Made by a program: the position numbers and the translations under genes. From the NCBI GenBank assembly GCA_021768245.1, contig JAETNO010000016.1, forward strand, positions 5,416-69,415: a DNA stretch of 64,000 nucleotides. Reading direction: 5' to 3'. Positions within the stretch are counted from its first letter, which is position 1. Each line of letters starts with the position of its first letter. The notes under the pieces were generated by a model that saw nothing but the letters and a program-made list of their open reading frames with translations, made no database searches and was not told the DNA's origin. Source of the DNA: Bacteroidaceae bacterium. Lineage in GTDB: Bacteria; Bacteroidota; Bacteroidia; Bacteroidales; Muribaculaceae. Below are positions 18,255-27,001 of the stretch, piece by piece.

Positions 18255-19451
18255 TCATGCCCGTTTTTTCTCTATATCAGGCAAAAAAGCGGCGACGAAG
18301 CCGAGAAGAGGAAGAAGAGTGCTCACATGGAAGATGAACTCTATGCTTGTCCTGTCGGCAAGCCATCCGAAAAATGCGGAGCCAACTCCTCCGAGTCCAA
18401 ACATAAGCCCGAAAAATATCCCCGCCACCTGCCCTACCTTGCCGGGCTTCAATTCAGTGGCATAAACCAGAATTGCAGAAAAAGCCGAAGCTATAATGAG
18501 TCCTGACAGCACTGCGAGAACAATCGTCATTGTCAGCCCCACATAAGGCATGAACAAGGCAAAAGGAGCAGCACCGAATATAGAGCCCCATATCACATAC
18601 TTACGTCCATATCGGTCACCCAAATGCCCTCCCGCGACAGTACCTATAGCCACCGCTGCGAGAAAAGCGAACAGACATAGCTGAGAGTCCTTGATATCCA
18701 TTCCGAACTTGTCAATAAGGAAGAAGGTGAAATAACTCGTCATGCACGACATGAAGAAATATTTCGAGAACACAAGAATTATCAGCATCATAAACGCACG
18801 GCATATAGCGCGGGGTGACAAGGCCTTGACAGCTTCGCTTACAATACGCATCCTCGCCCTGAGACTATGCAGACGTCCCTTATACCACAGGCCTACCCGA
18901 TATAGCACAATCGAAGCGACAAGAGCCGCAATCGCGAGCCAGGCGATGGCATGCTGCCCATATGGAATAATAATTATGGCTGCAAGGAGAGGGCCGATTG
19001 CCGAACCACCGTTACCGCCAACCTGAAATATTGACTGAGCGAGACCTTTTTTCTCACCGGCAGCCATCTGCGCTATACGCGACGATTCAGGATGAAAAAC
19101 AGAAGAGCCCCACCCTACGACACCGACCGCGAGAAGAATAAGTCCGAAATTATTGGCAAAGGCTACAAGAAGGATTCCACCCAGTGTGAAAAGCATACCG
19201 ATTGCAAGCGAAAACGGCAATGGATGACGGTCGGCATAGCGTCCGACAAAAGGTTGCAATATACACGCCGTCATTTGATAGACGAGGGTTATAACACCTA
19301 TCTGCCCGAATGAAAAACCATATTTTTCTTTCAACAGAGGATAAATCGATGGAATAACCGATTGCATCATATCATTCAGGAAATGAGCGAAACTGATTGC
19401 AATCAGGACCCTGAAAACGGTTCTTTCCGTCGCTACTTTGTTCTGGTCCAT
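18255..19451 (-). CDS. MFS transporter, fosmidomycin-resistance (Fsr) type
   Basis: Inner-membrane major facilitator of 398 residues with twelve predicted helices. The N-terminal pattern (IAISFAHFLNDMMQSVIPSI) and the segment VFHPESSRIAQMAAGEKKG are typical of the Fsr subfamily, where the HPE motif is conserved. A second-half motif (GGHLGDRYGRKY) is the classic MFS loop. Family members export fosmidomycin and other small molecules in E. coli, but the natural substrate here is unknown. It begins 13 nt after uvrA and is likely in the same transcript, though a functional link to DNA repair is not obvious. Confidence 0.88.
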   Translation of the reverse strand: MDQNKVATERTVFRVLIAISFAHFLNDMMQSVIPSIYPLLKEKYGFSFGQIGVITLVYQMTACILQPFVGRYADRHPLPFSLAIGMLFTLGGILLVAFANNFGLILLAVGVVGWGSSVFHPESSRIAQMAAGEKKGLAQSIFQVGGNGGSAIGPLLAAIIIIPYGQHAIAWLAIAALVASIVLYRVGLWYKGRLHSLRARMRIVSEAVKALSPRAICRAFMMLIILVFSKYFFMSCMTSYFTFFLIDKFGMDIKDSQLCLFAFLAAVAIGTVAGGHLGDRYGRKYVIWGSIFGAAPFALFMPYVGLTMTIVLAVLSGLIIASAFSAILVYATELKPGKVGQVAGIFFGLMFGLGGVGSAFFGWLADRTSIEFIFHVSTLLPLLGFVAAFLPDIEKKRA

Positions 19452-19464
19452 CTGTCAGAGTATG

Positions 19465-22341
19465 TTACTTATCGCTATTCAGAGATTTTGCATGTTCCTC
19501 CAACGCTTCCCGTATGAAGGAAGATGTGGGTGAATCCGTTTTTGCAATCTGGGCCGGTGTCCCCGTAGCCACGATATGCCCCCCGTTGCGGCCTCCGTCG
19601 GGCCCCATGTCAATGACATAGTCGGCTGCACATATGACATCGAGATTATGCTCTATGACAAGCACGGTATTTCCTTTGTCGACAAGACGGTTCAGTACAT
19701 TCAGCAACACACGTATGTCATCGAAATGCAGCCCGGTCGTCGGCTCGTCAAGAATGAAAAGCGTATTGCCTGTGTCACGGCGCGACAGTTCTGTCGCAAG
19801 TTTCACCCTCTGGTTCTCACCACCCGAGAGCGTCGATGAAGGCTGACCGAGCTTTATATAACCAAGCCCGATATCTTGAAGCACTTTAATCTTGTTGATT
19901 ATATTGGGGATACCTGCAAAGAATTCCACTGCCTGGTTTATTGTCATGTCGAGCACGTCGGCAATCGATTTTCCCTTAAATCGCACTTCAAGAGTCTCAC
20001 GGTTATAACGCTTGCCACCACAGGTCTCACACGGGACAAGTACATCGGGAAGGAAATTCATCTCGATTGTCTTATAGCCGTTACCCGAACAGGTCTCGCA
20101 TCGTCCACCTGCAACATTAAAGGAGAAACGCCCTGGTCTGTAGCCTCTTATTTTAGCCTCCGAAAGTGAAGCGTAGAGATCACGGATTGCCGTGAATACT
20201 CCGGTATATGTAGCTGGATTCGAGCGAGGGGATTTGCCGAGAGGAGACTGGTCGACCGTAACCACCTTGTCGATATGTTCTAACCCCTCTATTGTCGAAT
20301 AAGGCAGAGGTGCGGTGTGTGAGCGATAGAATTTTTGGCTCAGTATCGGCTGAAGTGTGGCATTTATAAGTGACGATTTACCGCTTCCCGATACACCTGA
20401 CACACAGACAAGGCGTCCGAGAGGGAGCGTGAGAGTGACGTCCTGAAGATTATTGCCCTTCGCCCCCCGGAGCACAAGCCTTTTGCCCGAGCCCTTGCGG
20501 GGCACAGAGCGCAAGGGTATCGCAGTTTTTCCATTGAGGTAGTTGGCTGTAAGCGTGTCAGTCGACAGCATCTCTTCGGGAGTACCCGAAAAGACAACTT
20601 CTCCCCCTTTCCTGCCAGCCTTCGGGCCGATATCGACTATATAGTCGGCATCAAGCATTATATCCTTGTCATGCTCCACTACAAGGATTGAGTTTGAGGC
20701 GTCGCGCAACTGCTTTAGCGAGTCAATCAACCGACGGTTGTCACGCTGATGAAGCCCTATCGAAGGCTCGTCAAGGATATAAAGCACATTAACCAGCTGA
20801 CTTCCCAACTGGGTAGCAAGCCTTATACGCTGGCTTTCGCCACCGGAAAGCGTGGCCGAAGCGCGGTTCAATTGCAGATAGTCCAAACCGACATCGACCA
20901 AAAACTTCAGACGTCCGCGAATCTCTTTCATTATTTCACGCGCAATCATGGCCTGCGAAGGAGAGAGACGGTCCTCCAATCCTTTGCTCCATTCATACAG
21001 TTCAGAAATGTCAAGACGACACAGCTGGGCTATATTCTTTCCATCGACAAAAAAGTGAAGCGCCTCACGGTTAAGGCGGTCGCCATTACATTCCGGACAT
21101 ACCGCACGCGAAAAAAATCCTTCGCTCCACTTTTTCGCTGCTGCCGAAGCCTCCTCCCCCTGCTGCATCTCTATATATTTCAGCAAACCGTCGTAGGATT
21201 GGAAATAATTATAGGTCGCCATCGTATCATTTTCAATCACGAGCCGCTCCGACGTACCGTTGAGTATTTCACCTATAGCCTCTTCCGGTAGTTCCCGGAC
21301 AGGAGTCTTCAATGTACAGCCATATTTCTTACAGATAGCGTCAATCTGCCAGAAAATCATGGAATTGCGGTGCTTGCCGAGCGGGAGGATGGCCCCTTCA
21401 TAAATCGAAAGCGCAGAATTCGGTATAATTTTCTCCCTATCAACAATGTTGACATACCCGAGGCCCTTGCAACAGGGACAGGCTCCGAGCGGAGAATTGA
21501 ATGAAAAGTTGTGGGGAGCCGGCTCACGATATGAAATCCCGCTCGCCGCATCCATTAGGGTCTGTGAGAAATAGGCCACCTTGTCATTGTCGACATCGTA
21601 GACCATCACCTGTTTGTCACCTTGACGCAAGGCATCGCCCACTGTAGACTCAAGACGCGTCAAGTCTTTACGGGAAACCTTCAACCGGTCAATCACGAGT
21701 TCTATGTCATGATTCTTATAGCGGTCAACCATCATGTTGAGAGTCAAATCGCGCAGTTCACCATCAACCCTCACGGTCAGGAAACCCTTCTTGCGGAGCT
21801 GTTCGAACAGTTCCTTGTAGTGACCCTTACGGTTTTTCACAAGTGGAGCGAGAATGTAGACCTTATGACCGTCATATCGTTCAAGGATAAGCTCTACAAT
21901 CTGATCACGGGTATATTTCACCATCGGTTCCCCTGTCACATAGCTCACAGCCATTCCAACGCGGGCATAGAGGAGACGAAGAAAGTCATAGACCTCTGTT
22001 GTAGTCCCTATGGTGCTTCGCGGATTGCGGTTGATGGTTTTCTGCTCTATAGCTATCACAGGACTGAGCCCGGTGATTTTGTCCACATCCGGCCTCTCGA
22101 GATTACCGAGCATATTGCGCGCATAGGCAGAGAAAGTCTCAATGTATCTGCGCTGGCCTTCCGCGAAAATCGTATCGAAAGCCAATGACGATTTCCCACT
22201 GCCACTAAGTCCAGTAATCACGGTCAGGGCATTGTGGGGAATATCGACGTCTATATTTTTAAGATTGTGTACCCGTGCCCCGAGCACACTTAAATGTCCG
22301 TTGTCGTTAAGATTTTTATTTTCTGTGCTTCTTGTGTTCAT
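19465..22341 (-). CDS. uvrA: Excinuclease ABC subunit A
   Basis: DNA damage sensor of nucleotide excision repair, 958 residues, normal for the family. The first nucleotide-binding domain has Walker A GLSGSGKSS near residue 44 and a signature LSGGESQR near 500. The second has GVSGSGKSS near 650 and LSGGENQR near 845. Zinc-binding cysteines appear as CPCCKG and CPEC in the first half and CETCSG...CETCGG in the second half, so both zinc modules are complete. It starts 20 nt after the lytic transglycosylase gene and precedes the MFS gene by 13 nt. Bacteroidetes often have more than one UvrA; whether this is the main copy cannot be told from the window. Confidence 0.96.
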   Translation of the reverse strand: MNTRSTENKNLNDNGHLSVLGARVHNLKNIDVDIPHNALTVITGLSGSGKSSLAFDTIFAEGQRRYIETFSAYARNMLGNLERPDVDKITGLSPVIAIEQKTINRNPRSTIGTTTEVYDFLRLLYARVGMAVSYVTGEPMVKYTRDQIVELILERYDGHKVYILAPLVKNRKGHYKELFEQLRKKGFLTVRVDGELRDLTLNMMVDRYKNHDIELVIDRLKVSRKDLTRLESTVGDALRQGDKQVMVYDVDNDKVAYFSQTLMDAASGISYREPAPHNFSFNSPLGACPCCKGLGYVNIVDREKIIPNSALSIYEGAILPLGKHRNSMIFWQIDAICKKYGCTLKTPVRELPEEAIGEILNGTSERLVIENDTMATYNYFQSYDGLLKYIEMQQGEEASAAAKKWSEGFFSRAVCPECNGDRLNREALHFFVDGKNIAQLCRLDISELYEWSKGLEDRLSPSQAMIAREIMKEIRGRLKFLVDVGLDYLQLNRASATLSGGESQRIRLATQLGSQLVNVLYILDEPSIGLHQRDNRRLIDSLKQLRDASNSILVVEHDKDIMLDADYIVDIGPKAGRKGGEVVFSGTPEEMLSTDTLTANYLNGKTAIPLRSVPRKGSGKRLVLRGAKGNNLQDVTLTLPLGRLVCVSGVSGSGKSSLINATLQPILSQKFYRSHTAPLPYSTIEGLEHIDKVVTVDQSPLGKSPRSNPATYTGVFTAIRDLYASLSEAKIRGYRPGRFSFNVAGGRCETCSGNGYKTIEMNFLPDVLVPCETCGGKRYNRETLEVRFKGKSIADVLDMTINQAVEFFAGIPNIINKIKVLQDIGLGYIKLGQPSSTLSGGENQRVKLATELSRRDTGNTLFILDEPTTGLHFDDIRVLLNVLNRLVDKGNTVLVIEHNLDVICAADYVIDMGPDGGRNGGHIVATGTPAQIAKTDSPTSSFIREALEEHAKSLNSDK

Positions 22342-22361
22342 CTCAAATCATGAAAATTGCA

Positions 22362-23345
22362 TCAGTCCACAACCCAATTTCGGTTGTAGACGGTTTTCTT
22401 CTGTCGCGACCTTGACAGCGAATCCTTTGTCGGAATATTGACCAGATAGGTCTTCGATGTCTTGTTCGGAAGGGATTTCGCGCGAATCCATGGGTTGTTC
22501 TCTCGGAGTGTCATATAGTCTATGCCCTGCTGTTTCGCCCATGCAGCCCAATCGTCGACAGGAGTCGACACTTCCACTACCCTATATTCCATTGGTTGAT
22601 AAAGCTGGTCTGAAGTCAGGCGGAAACCGAATTCTTTAGGATGTTCCATAATCTGTTTCATTGCAAGGAGACGGAACATATAGCGCATCGTCTCATCGGC
22701 AAGATAAAGATCATAAGCCGAGCCTACACCCTGAGCGGAAAGTTCGTTACTTATACGGGCCTGACCGCCGTTGTAGCTCGCGGCGACCGACTCCCAATTG
22801 CCATATTTGGAATAAGCGTTTTTCAGATAGCGGCATGCCGCTTCCGTAGCCTTTACAGGGTCATAGCGTTCGTCGACATAGTCGTTCACCTCCAATCCAT
22901 ATTCCTTGGCGGTCGATGGCATGAACTGCCACAGGCCTCCGGCTTTTGCCGGCGACAAAGCCCGTGGATTGAGGGTGCTCTCAATTACGGCAAGATATAT
23001 CATATCATCAGGGATACCGTTTTTCTTCAATATCGGCGCAAGTACCGGGAAATATCGGTTTGCGCGCTTTATCCCGAGAAGGGTGTTCCCGTGCGTATAA
23101 GCCATTGCTGTCAATTCCCGGTCCAAGCGTTCCCACATATGGGTCGGGTCGAGGTCTATTCTTTTTCCTGCGAAACTCAAACTCGAAGGAATCTTAGGAT
23201 TCTGAACCTTCGAATAGCTCACAGATTCCGCGCTATTATGATGCGTCGGTTCAAGTGCCATCACTGATTCTGAAGGAGCGACTACTGCAAGGGCTGCGAG
23301 AGCTATAGCGGAGCCAAGGAACGATTTGCGGTTGTTGTTCATCAT
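22362..23345 (-). CDS. Periplasmic lytic murein transglycosylase (SLT domain)
   Basis: Peptidoglycan-cleaving enzyme of the SLT/MltD type, 327 residues. An N-terminal hydrophobic leader covers about 8-30. The SLT domain occupies about 90-230: catalytic E122 in LAVIESTLNPRA, then the GLWQFMPSTAKEYGL motif and AASYNGG. The C-terminal part (about 270-320) ends in a LysM-like sequence (TLRENNPWIRAKSLPNK) that may bind glycan, though I cannot count a full LysM. It follows the CHU_C gene by 57 nt and precedes uvrA by 20 nt. Confidence 0.92.
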   Translation of the reverse strand: MMNNNRKSFLGSAIALAALAVVAPSESVMALEPTHHNSAESVSYSKVQNPKIPSSLSFAGKRIDLDPTHMWERLDRELTAMAYTHGNTLLGIKRANRYFPVLAPILKKNGIPDDMIYLAVIESTLNPRALSPAKAGGLWQFMPSTAKEYGLEVNDYVDERYDPVKATEAACRYLKNAYSKYGNWESVAASYNGGQARISNELSAQGVGSAYDLYLADETMRYMFRLLAMKQIMEHPKEFGFRLTSDQLYQPMEYRVVEVSTPVDDWAAWAKQQGIDYMTLRENNPWIRAKSLPNKTSKTYLVNIPTKDSLSRSRQKKTVYNRNWVVD

Positions 23346-23402
23346 TTTTTCTTATGTGTTTTTGCGTTGAGGGATAAATTCTGTGACAGTTGAGAAAAAA
23401 CG

Positions 23403-24707
23403 TCACTCGTAATTGACAATGTTTATATCGCCGGAAAGTTCATATTTACGGCCATCAGCCCCTTTTGCCTTTATGACATAGAAATAAGCCCCGGAAGGAA
23501 CAAGCTTGCCTTTGTATTTACCGTCCCAGCCCTGCGACGGATGTGTCAATGATATCATCTTCCGACCGTAACGGTCAAATATATGACATTCAAAATCAAT
23601 TATGCTTGCGTAGCTGACCTTCCACTCATCATTGACCCCGTCAGCATTGCCGGGAGAGAATGCATTGGGACATTTCAATGACGATGTCCCGATATTCACG
23701 GCATAAGTCTCCCCTACGTGCTCACATCCGCCATCGGAATTCGCGCAGACAAAACGGACATATGTCGTACCCTCCTCGTTGAAAGTATGAGTAAAGCTCA
23801 AATCAGAGATACGCATGTCGATAACATCGAAATCCGCCATTCGAGAGAATTGCCATTCACGGAATATGGCTCCGTCAGTGACAGCCGCCTCAAAATCAAT
23901 GATACACGGAGCTGAGCCACCGAGCGATTCACCGCTCCCTGAATTCACTTCATTATCCGCATCACGCTCCGTTTGCACAGCAGAAGTCAATGATGAGACC
24001 GCATAGGGTTCAACCACAGGCGACGTCACTTCAATCGCCCTTCCCCATTCACGCAGAAAACGGTCACCTTCCAACGTGAAATCAGTAGCGCATAAAGGAG
24101 CCGGCACCATTATTGTCCCCGATAAGGAAACGAAAGAAACACTTGTCTCCTTCTCATTGAAAGCGAGAGAAGACTGGTCCGGTTCAAGGGTACGGTAGGC
24201 AAGCCTTATTTCACGGTCAAGCACGAGACGGCGACCGTTAATGGAATAATAAACAATTTCATCGGCATTTCCCGAAAAATTGAGAGCCATATTCATACAG
24301 TCCTTTTCAGACGACGGTCCAAGAGCCGACGCTGTAAATTCATGCTGTCCATAGTCAACCACCCAGATTGCATGGCGTTCATTACCATCCTCTATTATAT
24401 AGCCCATATCGGGCTCTACAATGTTTAGTCGTGACATTCCATCAACGACGCTGACATCAGTCAGCTCCTCAGCGAAACCACCGCCAAGATTGGAATAGCG
24501 ATACCACCTCACAGCCGCAGGAACCGCAGTCTCCACAGACAGAGAAACACCCTGCAATGACTGCAATACGCACACTTCATTAAGCCCCGACGATGAAGGG
24601 GGAAGCACTGAAATAACTTTATCAAGATTGCCCAACCATTTGAAATCAGCAGCCTGGAGCTGAAAGAATGGCAATAACAGGGAGAATATGATGATAACCC
24701 TTTTCAT
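23403..24707 (-). CDS. Secreted protein with CHU_C / type B T9SS sorting domain
   Basis: Exported protein of 434 residues with signal peptide about 1-19. The last 85 residues form a gliding-motility-associated CHU_C domain: CPNAFSPGNADGVNDEW, FECHIFDRYGRKM, GWDGKYKG, and PSGAYFYVI. In Bacteroidetes this domain directs proteins to the type IX secretion system (type B signal). A central segment (about 250-340) has an Ig or PKD-like look with SFTHTFNEEGTTYVRF. No enzymatic motif was seen in the N-terminal half. A strong promoter lies upstream. Whether this organism has a complete T9SS cannot be judged here. Confidence 0.85.
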   Translation of the reverse strand: MKRVIIIFSLLLPFFQLQAADFKWLGNLDKVISVLPPSSSGLNEVCVLQSLQGVSLSVETAVPAAVRWYRYSNLGGGFAEELTDVSVVDGMSRLNIVEPDMGYIIEDGNERHAIWVVDYGQHEFTASALGPSSEKDCMNMALNFSGNADEIVYYSINGRRLVLDREIRLAYRTLEPDQSSLAFNEKETSVSFVSLSGTIMVPAPLCATDFTLEGDRFLREWGRAIEVTSPVVEPYAVSSLTSAVQTERDADNEVNSGSGESLGGSAPCIIDFEAAVTDGAIFREWQFSRMADFDVIDMRISDLSFTHTFNEEGTTYVRFVCANSDGGCEHVGETYAVNIGTSSLKCPNAFSPGNADGVNDEWKVSYASIIDFECHIFDRYGRKMISLTHPSQGWDGKYKGKLVPSGAYFYVIKAKGADGRKYELSGDINIVNYE

Positions 24708-24765
24708 TTTTCAGACCTTATTATAAATTATAGGACGGAGGCCGAAAAATATTGCTCCGAACATA

Positions 24766-24796
24766 CAAAGTTACGAAAAATCCAGCATATCCACAA
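24766..24796 (-). promoter_or_regulatory. Promoter of the CHU_C-transglycosylase-uvrA-MFS unit
   Basis: Minus-strand TTG (complement of 24794-24796), 20-nt spacer, TAACTTTG (complement of 24766-24773). Predicted start near 24759, about 50 nt before the CHU_C gene. Confidence 0.75.
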
Positions 24797-24886
24797 GGGC
24801 AAAACACCAACAAGCATCTCAGCCGTAAACAAGTCTCCAAAAATTGACTACCGCCAGTTATTTCCCTCCACGACGGCATATACGGC

Positions 24887-24929
24887 ATCAGCCCTATATG
24901 CATATTATTTCTATGCATATAGGGCTGAT
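24887..24929 (-). terminator. Inverted repeat after the 51-residue gene
   Basis: Perfect 18-bp arms (24887-24904 and 24912-24929) with a 7-nt A/T loop. It starts 23 nt past the stop of the small minus-strand gene. There is no U tract on the minus strand, so the terminator call is moderate; the arms are A/T rich with a GGGCTGAT block at the base. Confidence 0.55.
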
Positions 24930-24951
24930 ACCTGCTAAAATAATAGATTGT

Positions 24952-25107
24952 CTACATATTATTTTTGTCGTTGTTGCGAGGATTGTTGTTGAGTTCCTCA
25001 ACATCCTTCTTAACCATATTCGGTGTCACCTTATTTTTATCGGCTACATTCACATCGACACCACGATACTCTTTCTCGGCTTTATTCTCCGTGTGATTCT
25101 TTTCCAT
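24952..25107 (-). CDS. Small hydrophilic protein, 51 residues, unknown function
   Basis: An ATG at 25107-25105 opens a 51-codon frame ending in TAG at 24952. The product begins MEKNHTENKAEKEYRG and contains the central part VDVNVADKNKVTPNMV followed by a charged and Asn-rich tail (ELNNNPRNND). It is acidic and basic in turn, lacks hydrophobic stretches and cysteines, and is probably unstructured or a small helix. I recall similar short proteins (VTPxxV...ELNNNPRNND) as conserved hypotheticals in Bacteroidales, but could not check. It has an A/T-rich leader, and an inverted repeat follows. The function is unknown. Confidence 0.7.
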   Translation of the reverse strand: MEKNHTENKAEKEYRGVDVNVADKNKVTPNMVKKDVEELNNNPRNNDKNNM

Positions 25108-25195
25108 AGTCAATATGTTTTAATCAAAAAATAATTAAGTGTATAATTATACGGTCAATAATTTACTAAAACAACATTGACTCATGGGAATCGGT

Positions 25196-25798
25196 TCATT
25201 CGAGCGGTAACTTGTTGAGCTGGTCAATATAGTCAAGAAGTTCCTCTCGACCGCGGCCTGTCTCGCTTGAGGTCAGGAAAATCGGCGGAAGTTCCTCCCA
25301 TGACTCAAGGAGCACTTTACAATATTCCTCTACATTGCGTTTACCTGCCTGCGACCCCATTTTGTCGAGTTTAGTGAAAACGATTGAAAACGGGACTCCG
25401 TTTTCCCCGAGCCAGTCAAAGAACTCCAAATCTATTTTCATAGGCTTATGACGCGAATCAATCAACACAAAAAGATTTGTCATCTCAGCCCTATGCAGGA
25501 TATAGCCTTTAATCATCTTTTCGAGCAGTTCACGCTGCTCTTTCCCTCTCGTAGCATAGCCGTAGCCGGGGAGGTCCACTATATACCAATCATCATTGAC
25601 AAGAAAATGATTTATGAGCATCGTCTTGCCTGGTGTAGAAGATGTCTTAGCCAATCCCTTGCTTTTTGTAAGCATATTGATAAGAGAGGATTTCCCGACA
25701 TTACTCCTTCCGATAAAGGCATATTCATGACGCCTGTCGGACGGGCACTTGTCGACCGACTGGTTGGATATTACGAAACGTGCTGAATTGATAATCAT
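25196..25798 (-). CDS. engB: Ribosome biogenesis GTPase EngB/YsxC
   Basis: Essential small GTPase that helps assemble the 50S subunit. Of its 200 residues the motifs are: G1 GRSNVGKSS near 30-38, the G2 threonine in STPGKT, G3 DLPGYG near 74-79, G4 TKLD near 142, and G5 SS. Walker and switch features match the EngB clade (FIGRSNVGKSSLIN, KTSSTPGKT). It stands 53 nt after the GNAT gene on the same strand, so they may share a transcript. Confidence 0.95.
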   Translation of the reverse strand: MIINSARFVISNQSVDKCPSDRRHEYAFIGRSNVGKSSLINMLTKSKGLAKTSSTPGKTMLINHFLVNDDWYIVDLPGYGYATRGKEQRELLEKMIKGYILHRAEMTNLFVLIDSRHKPMKIDLEFFDWLGENGVPFSIVFTKLDKMGSQAGKRNVEEYCKVLLESWEELPPIFLTSSETGRGREELLDYIDQLNKLPLE

Positions 25799-25851
25799 GA
25801 TTCTTTAACTTGGTATAAACGGAACTATTCTATATTAATCATTAAAACATC

Positions 25852-26928
25852 TCAGTCGAGCATCAGGCTTATCATAGGCCTTACCGATGGGAATCCGACG
25901 ACCTGCCCAACCCGTTCGCAACTGAACATTATGTCGGCAAGCACCTCCACATCGACGTCAAAATCAAGTTTGCCACAATATCCATCGTCAATCACACATT
26001 CCCCACCCGAGATAATAAATGTGTGGGAGTTATATTGTGGGAGCAAGGAATCGGCAACCTTTATCCTGCATGAAAAATCAGGATTTGAAGCAGCGACGAT
26101 TGAAAGGGCCTTTCCAACATTGACAAGACGTCCCATGCCGCGAGGCATAAGCCGCCCCCCGGTCTGATCGTCAGGATGCCCGTAGAGCAACACCGGCTTA
26201 TCTCCATGCAGGCAGCGCAGTTGTCTTAAAGCTGCGGCACGTGCATCGCGCGTCTCTCCCATCACATCCGTGACAAGCAAAAAATCGTCGCGTACCACGG
26301 CCCAAGCCATAGAAACAATCCGGCTTCCACAGTCTTCATCATCACAAGCCATGACTACAAAATCGCCGCCATCGGCTTTCAAATCGGAAAGGATATTGAA
26401 AAAATCACGACGGGAATGAAGCACATAGCATTTGCGCTCATGCTGGAAACGATCAAAAGCACACCACACTTCATCGCTCACCGAATCGTCGACAGGATTG
26501 TAATCACCCTGCACCGGGAAAGCATGGAACGCAGTGAAGCGTTGTTCCTTTGTATAAAAGACTGTTGAAAAGCCATAACGCCCATAAAAGAAATAAAGGG
26601 CCTCATTGGCCGGAATAAGCGTACATAGTATATCGCCATCGGCCGCTGATTTCTCAAGAGCCGCAAGCATCAGACGGGTCATGAAACCCTGACCGCGTTT
26701 TGACCGACGCGTCGCAGCGCCTGCAATGTAGCTCACGCCCGGTTCTTGGCCGTGGAACGACATTGCATAGCGCTGCAACATCATGCTGCTGACAGGAGCG
26801 TCGGTAGCGTCTTTTAAAAGCAGTGCCTCTTCGTCGCGATAAATCTGGTCAAAATACATGTCGACATACTGACGGGAGTCGTCGAAACATTCAATCCAGA
26901 TTTTCTTTATATCATCTCTCTTGCTCAT
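25852..26928 (-). CDS. GNAT-family N-acetyltransferase, Eis-like layout
   Basis: Acyltransferase of 358 residues. An N-terminal GNAT domain (about 1-150) has the acetyl-CoA loop RRSKRGQGFMTRLM near 80, followed by ALYFFYGRYGF, typical of GNAT motif B. The second half (about 160-358) may be a further GNAT-like and SCP2-like part, as in the two-domain Eis type. The substrate is unknown; Eis-like enzymes acetylate amines on aminoglycosides or proteins. The gene follows DUF4301 by 73 nt. Confidence 0.8.
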   Translation of the reverse strand: MSKRDDIKKIWIECFDDSRQYVDMYFDQIYRDEEALLLKDATDAPVSSMMLQRYAMSFHGQEPGVSYIAGAATRRSKRGQGFMTRLMLAALEKSAADGDILCTLIPANEALYFFYGRYGFSTVFYTKEQRFTAFHAFPVQGDYNPVDDSVSDEVWCAFDRFQHERKCYVLHSRRDFFNILSDLKADGGDFVVMACDDEDCGSRIVSMAWAVVRDDFLLVTDVMGETRDARAAALRQLRCLHGDKPVLLYGHPDDQTGGRLMPRGMGRLVNVGKALSIVAASNPDFSCRIKVADSLLPQYNSHTFIISGGECVIDDGYCGKLDFDVDVEVLADIMFSCERVGQVVGFPSVRPMISLMLD

Positions 26929-27001
26929 CGCATAATAGTTTTATGATATAACAAGCAAGGATATGATAAAGTCTGCACGCCAAGGAGGATTTTGAGGGCA
27001 T

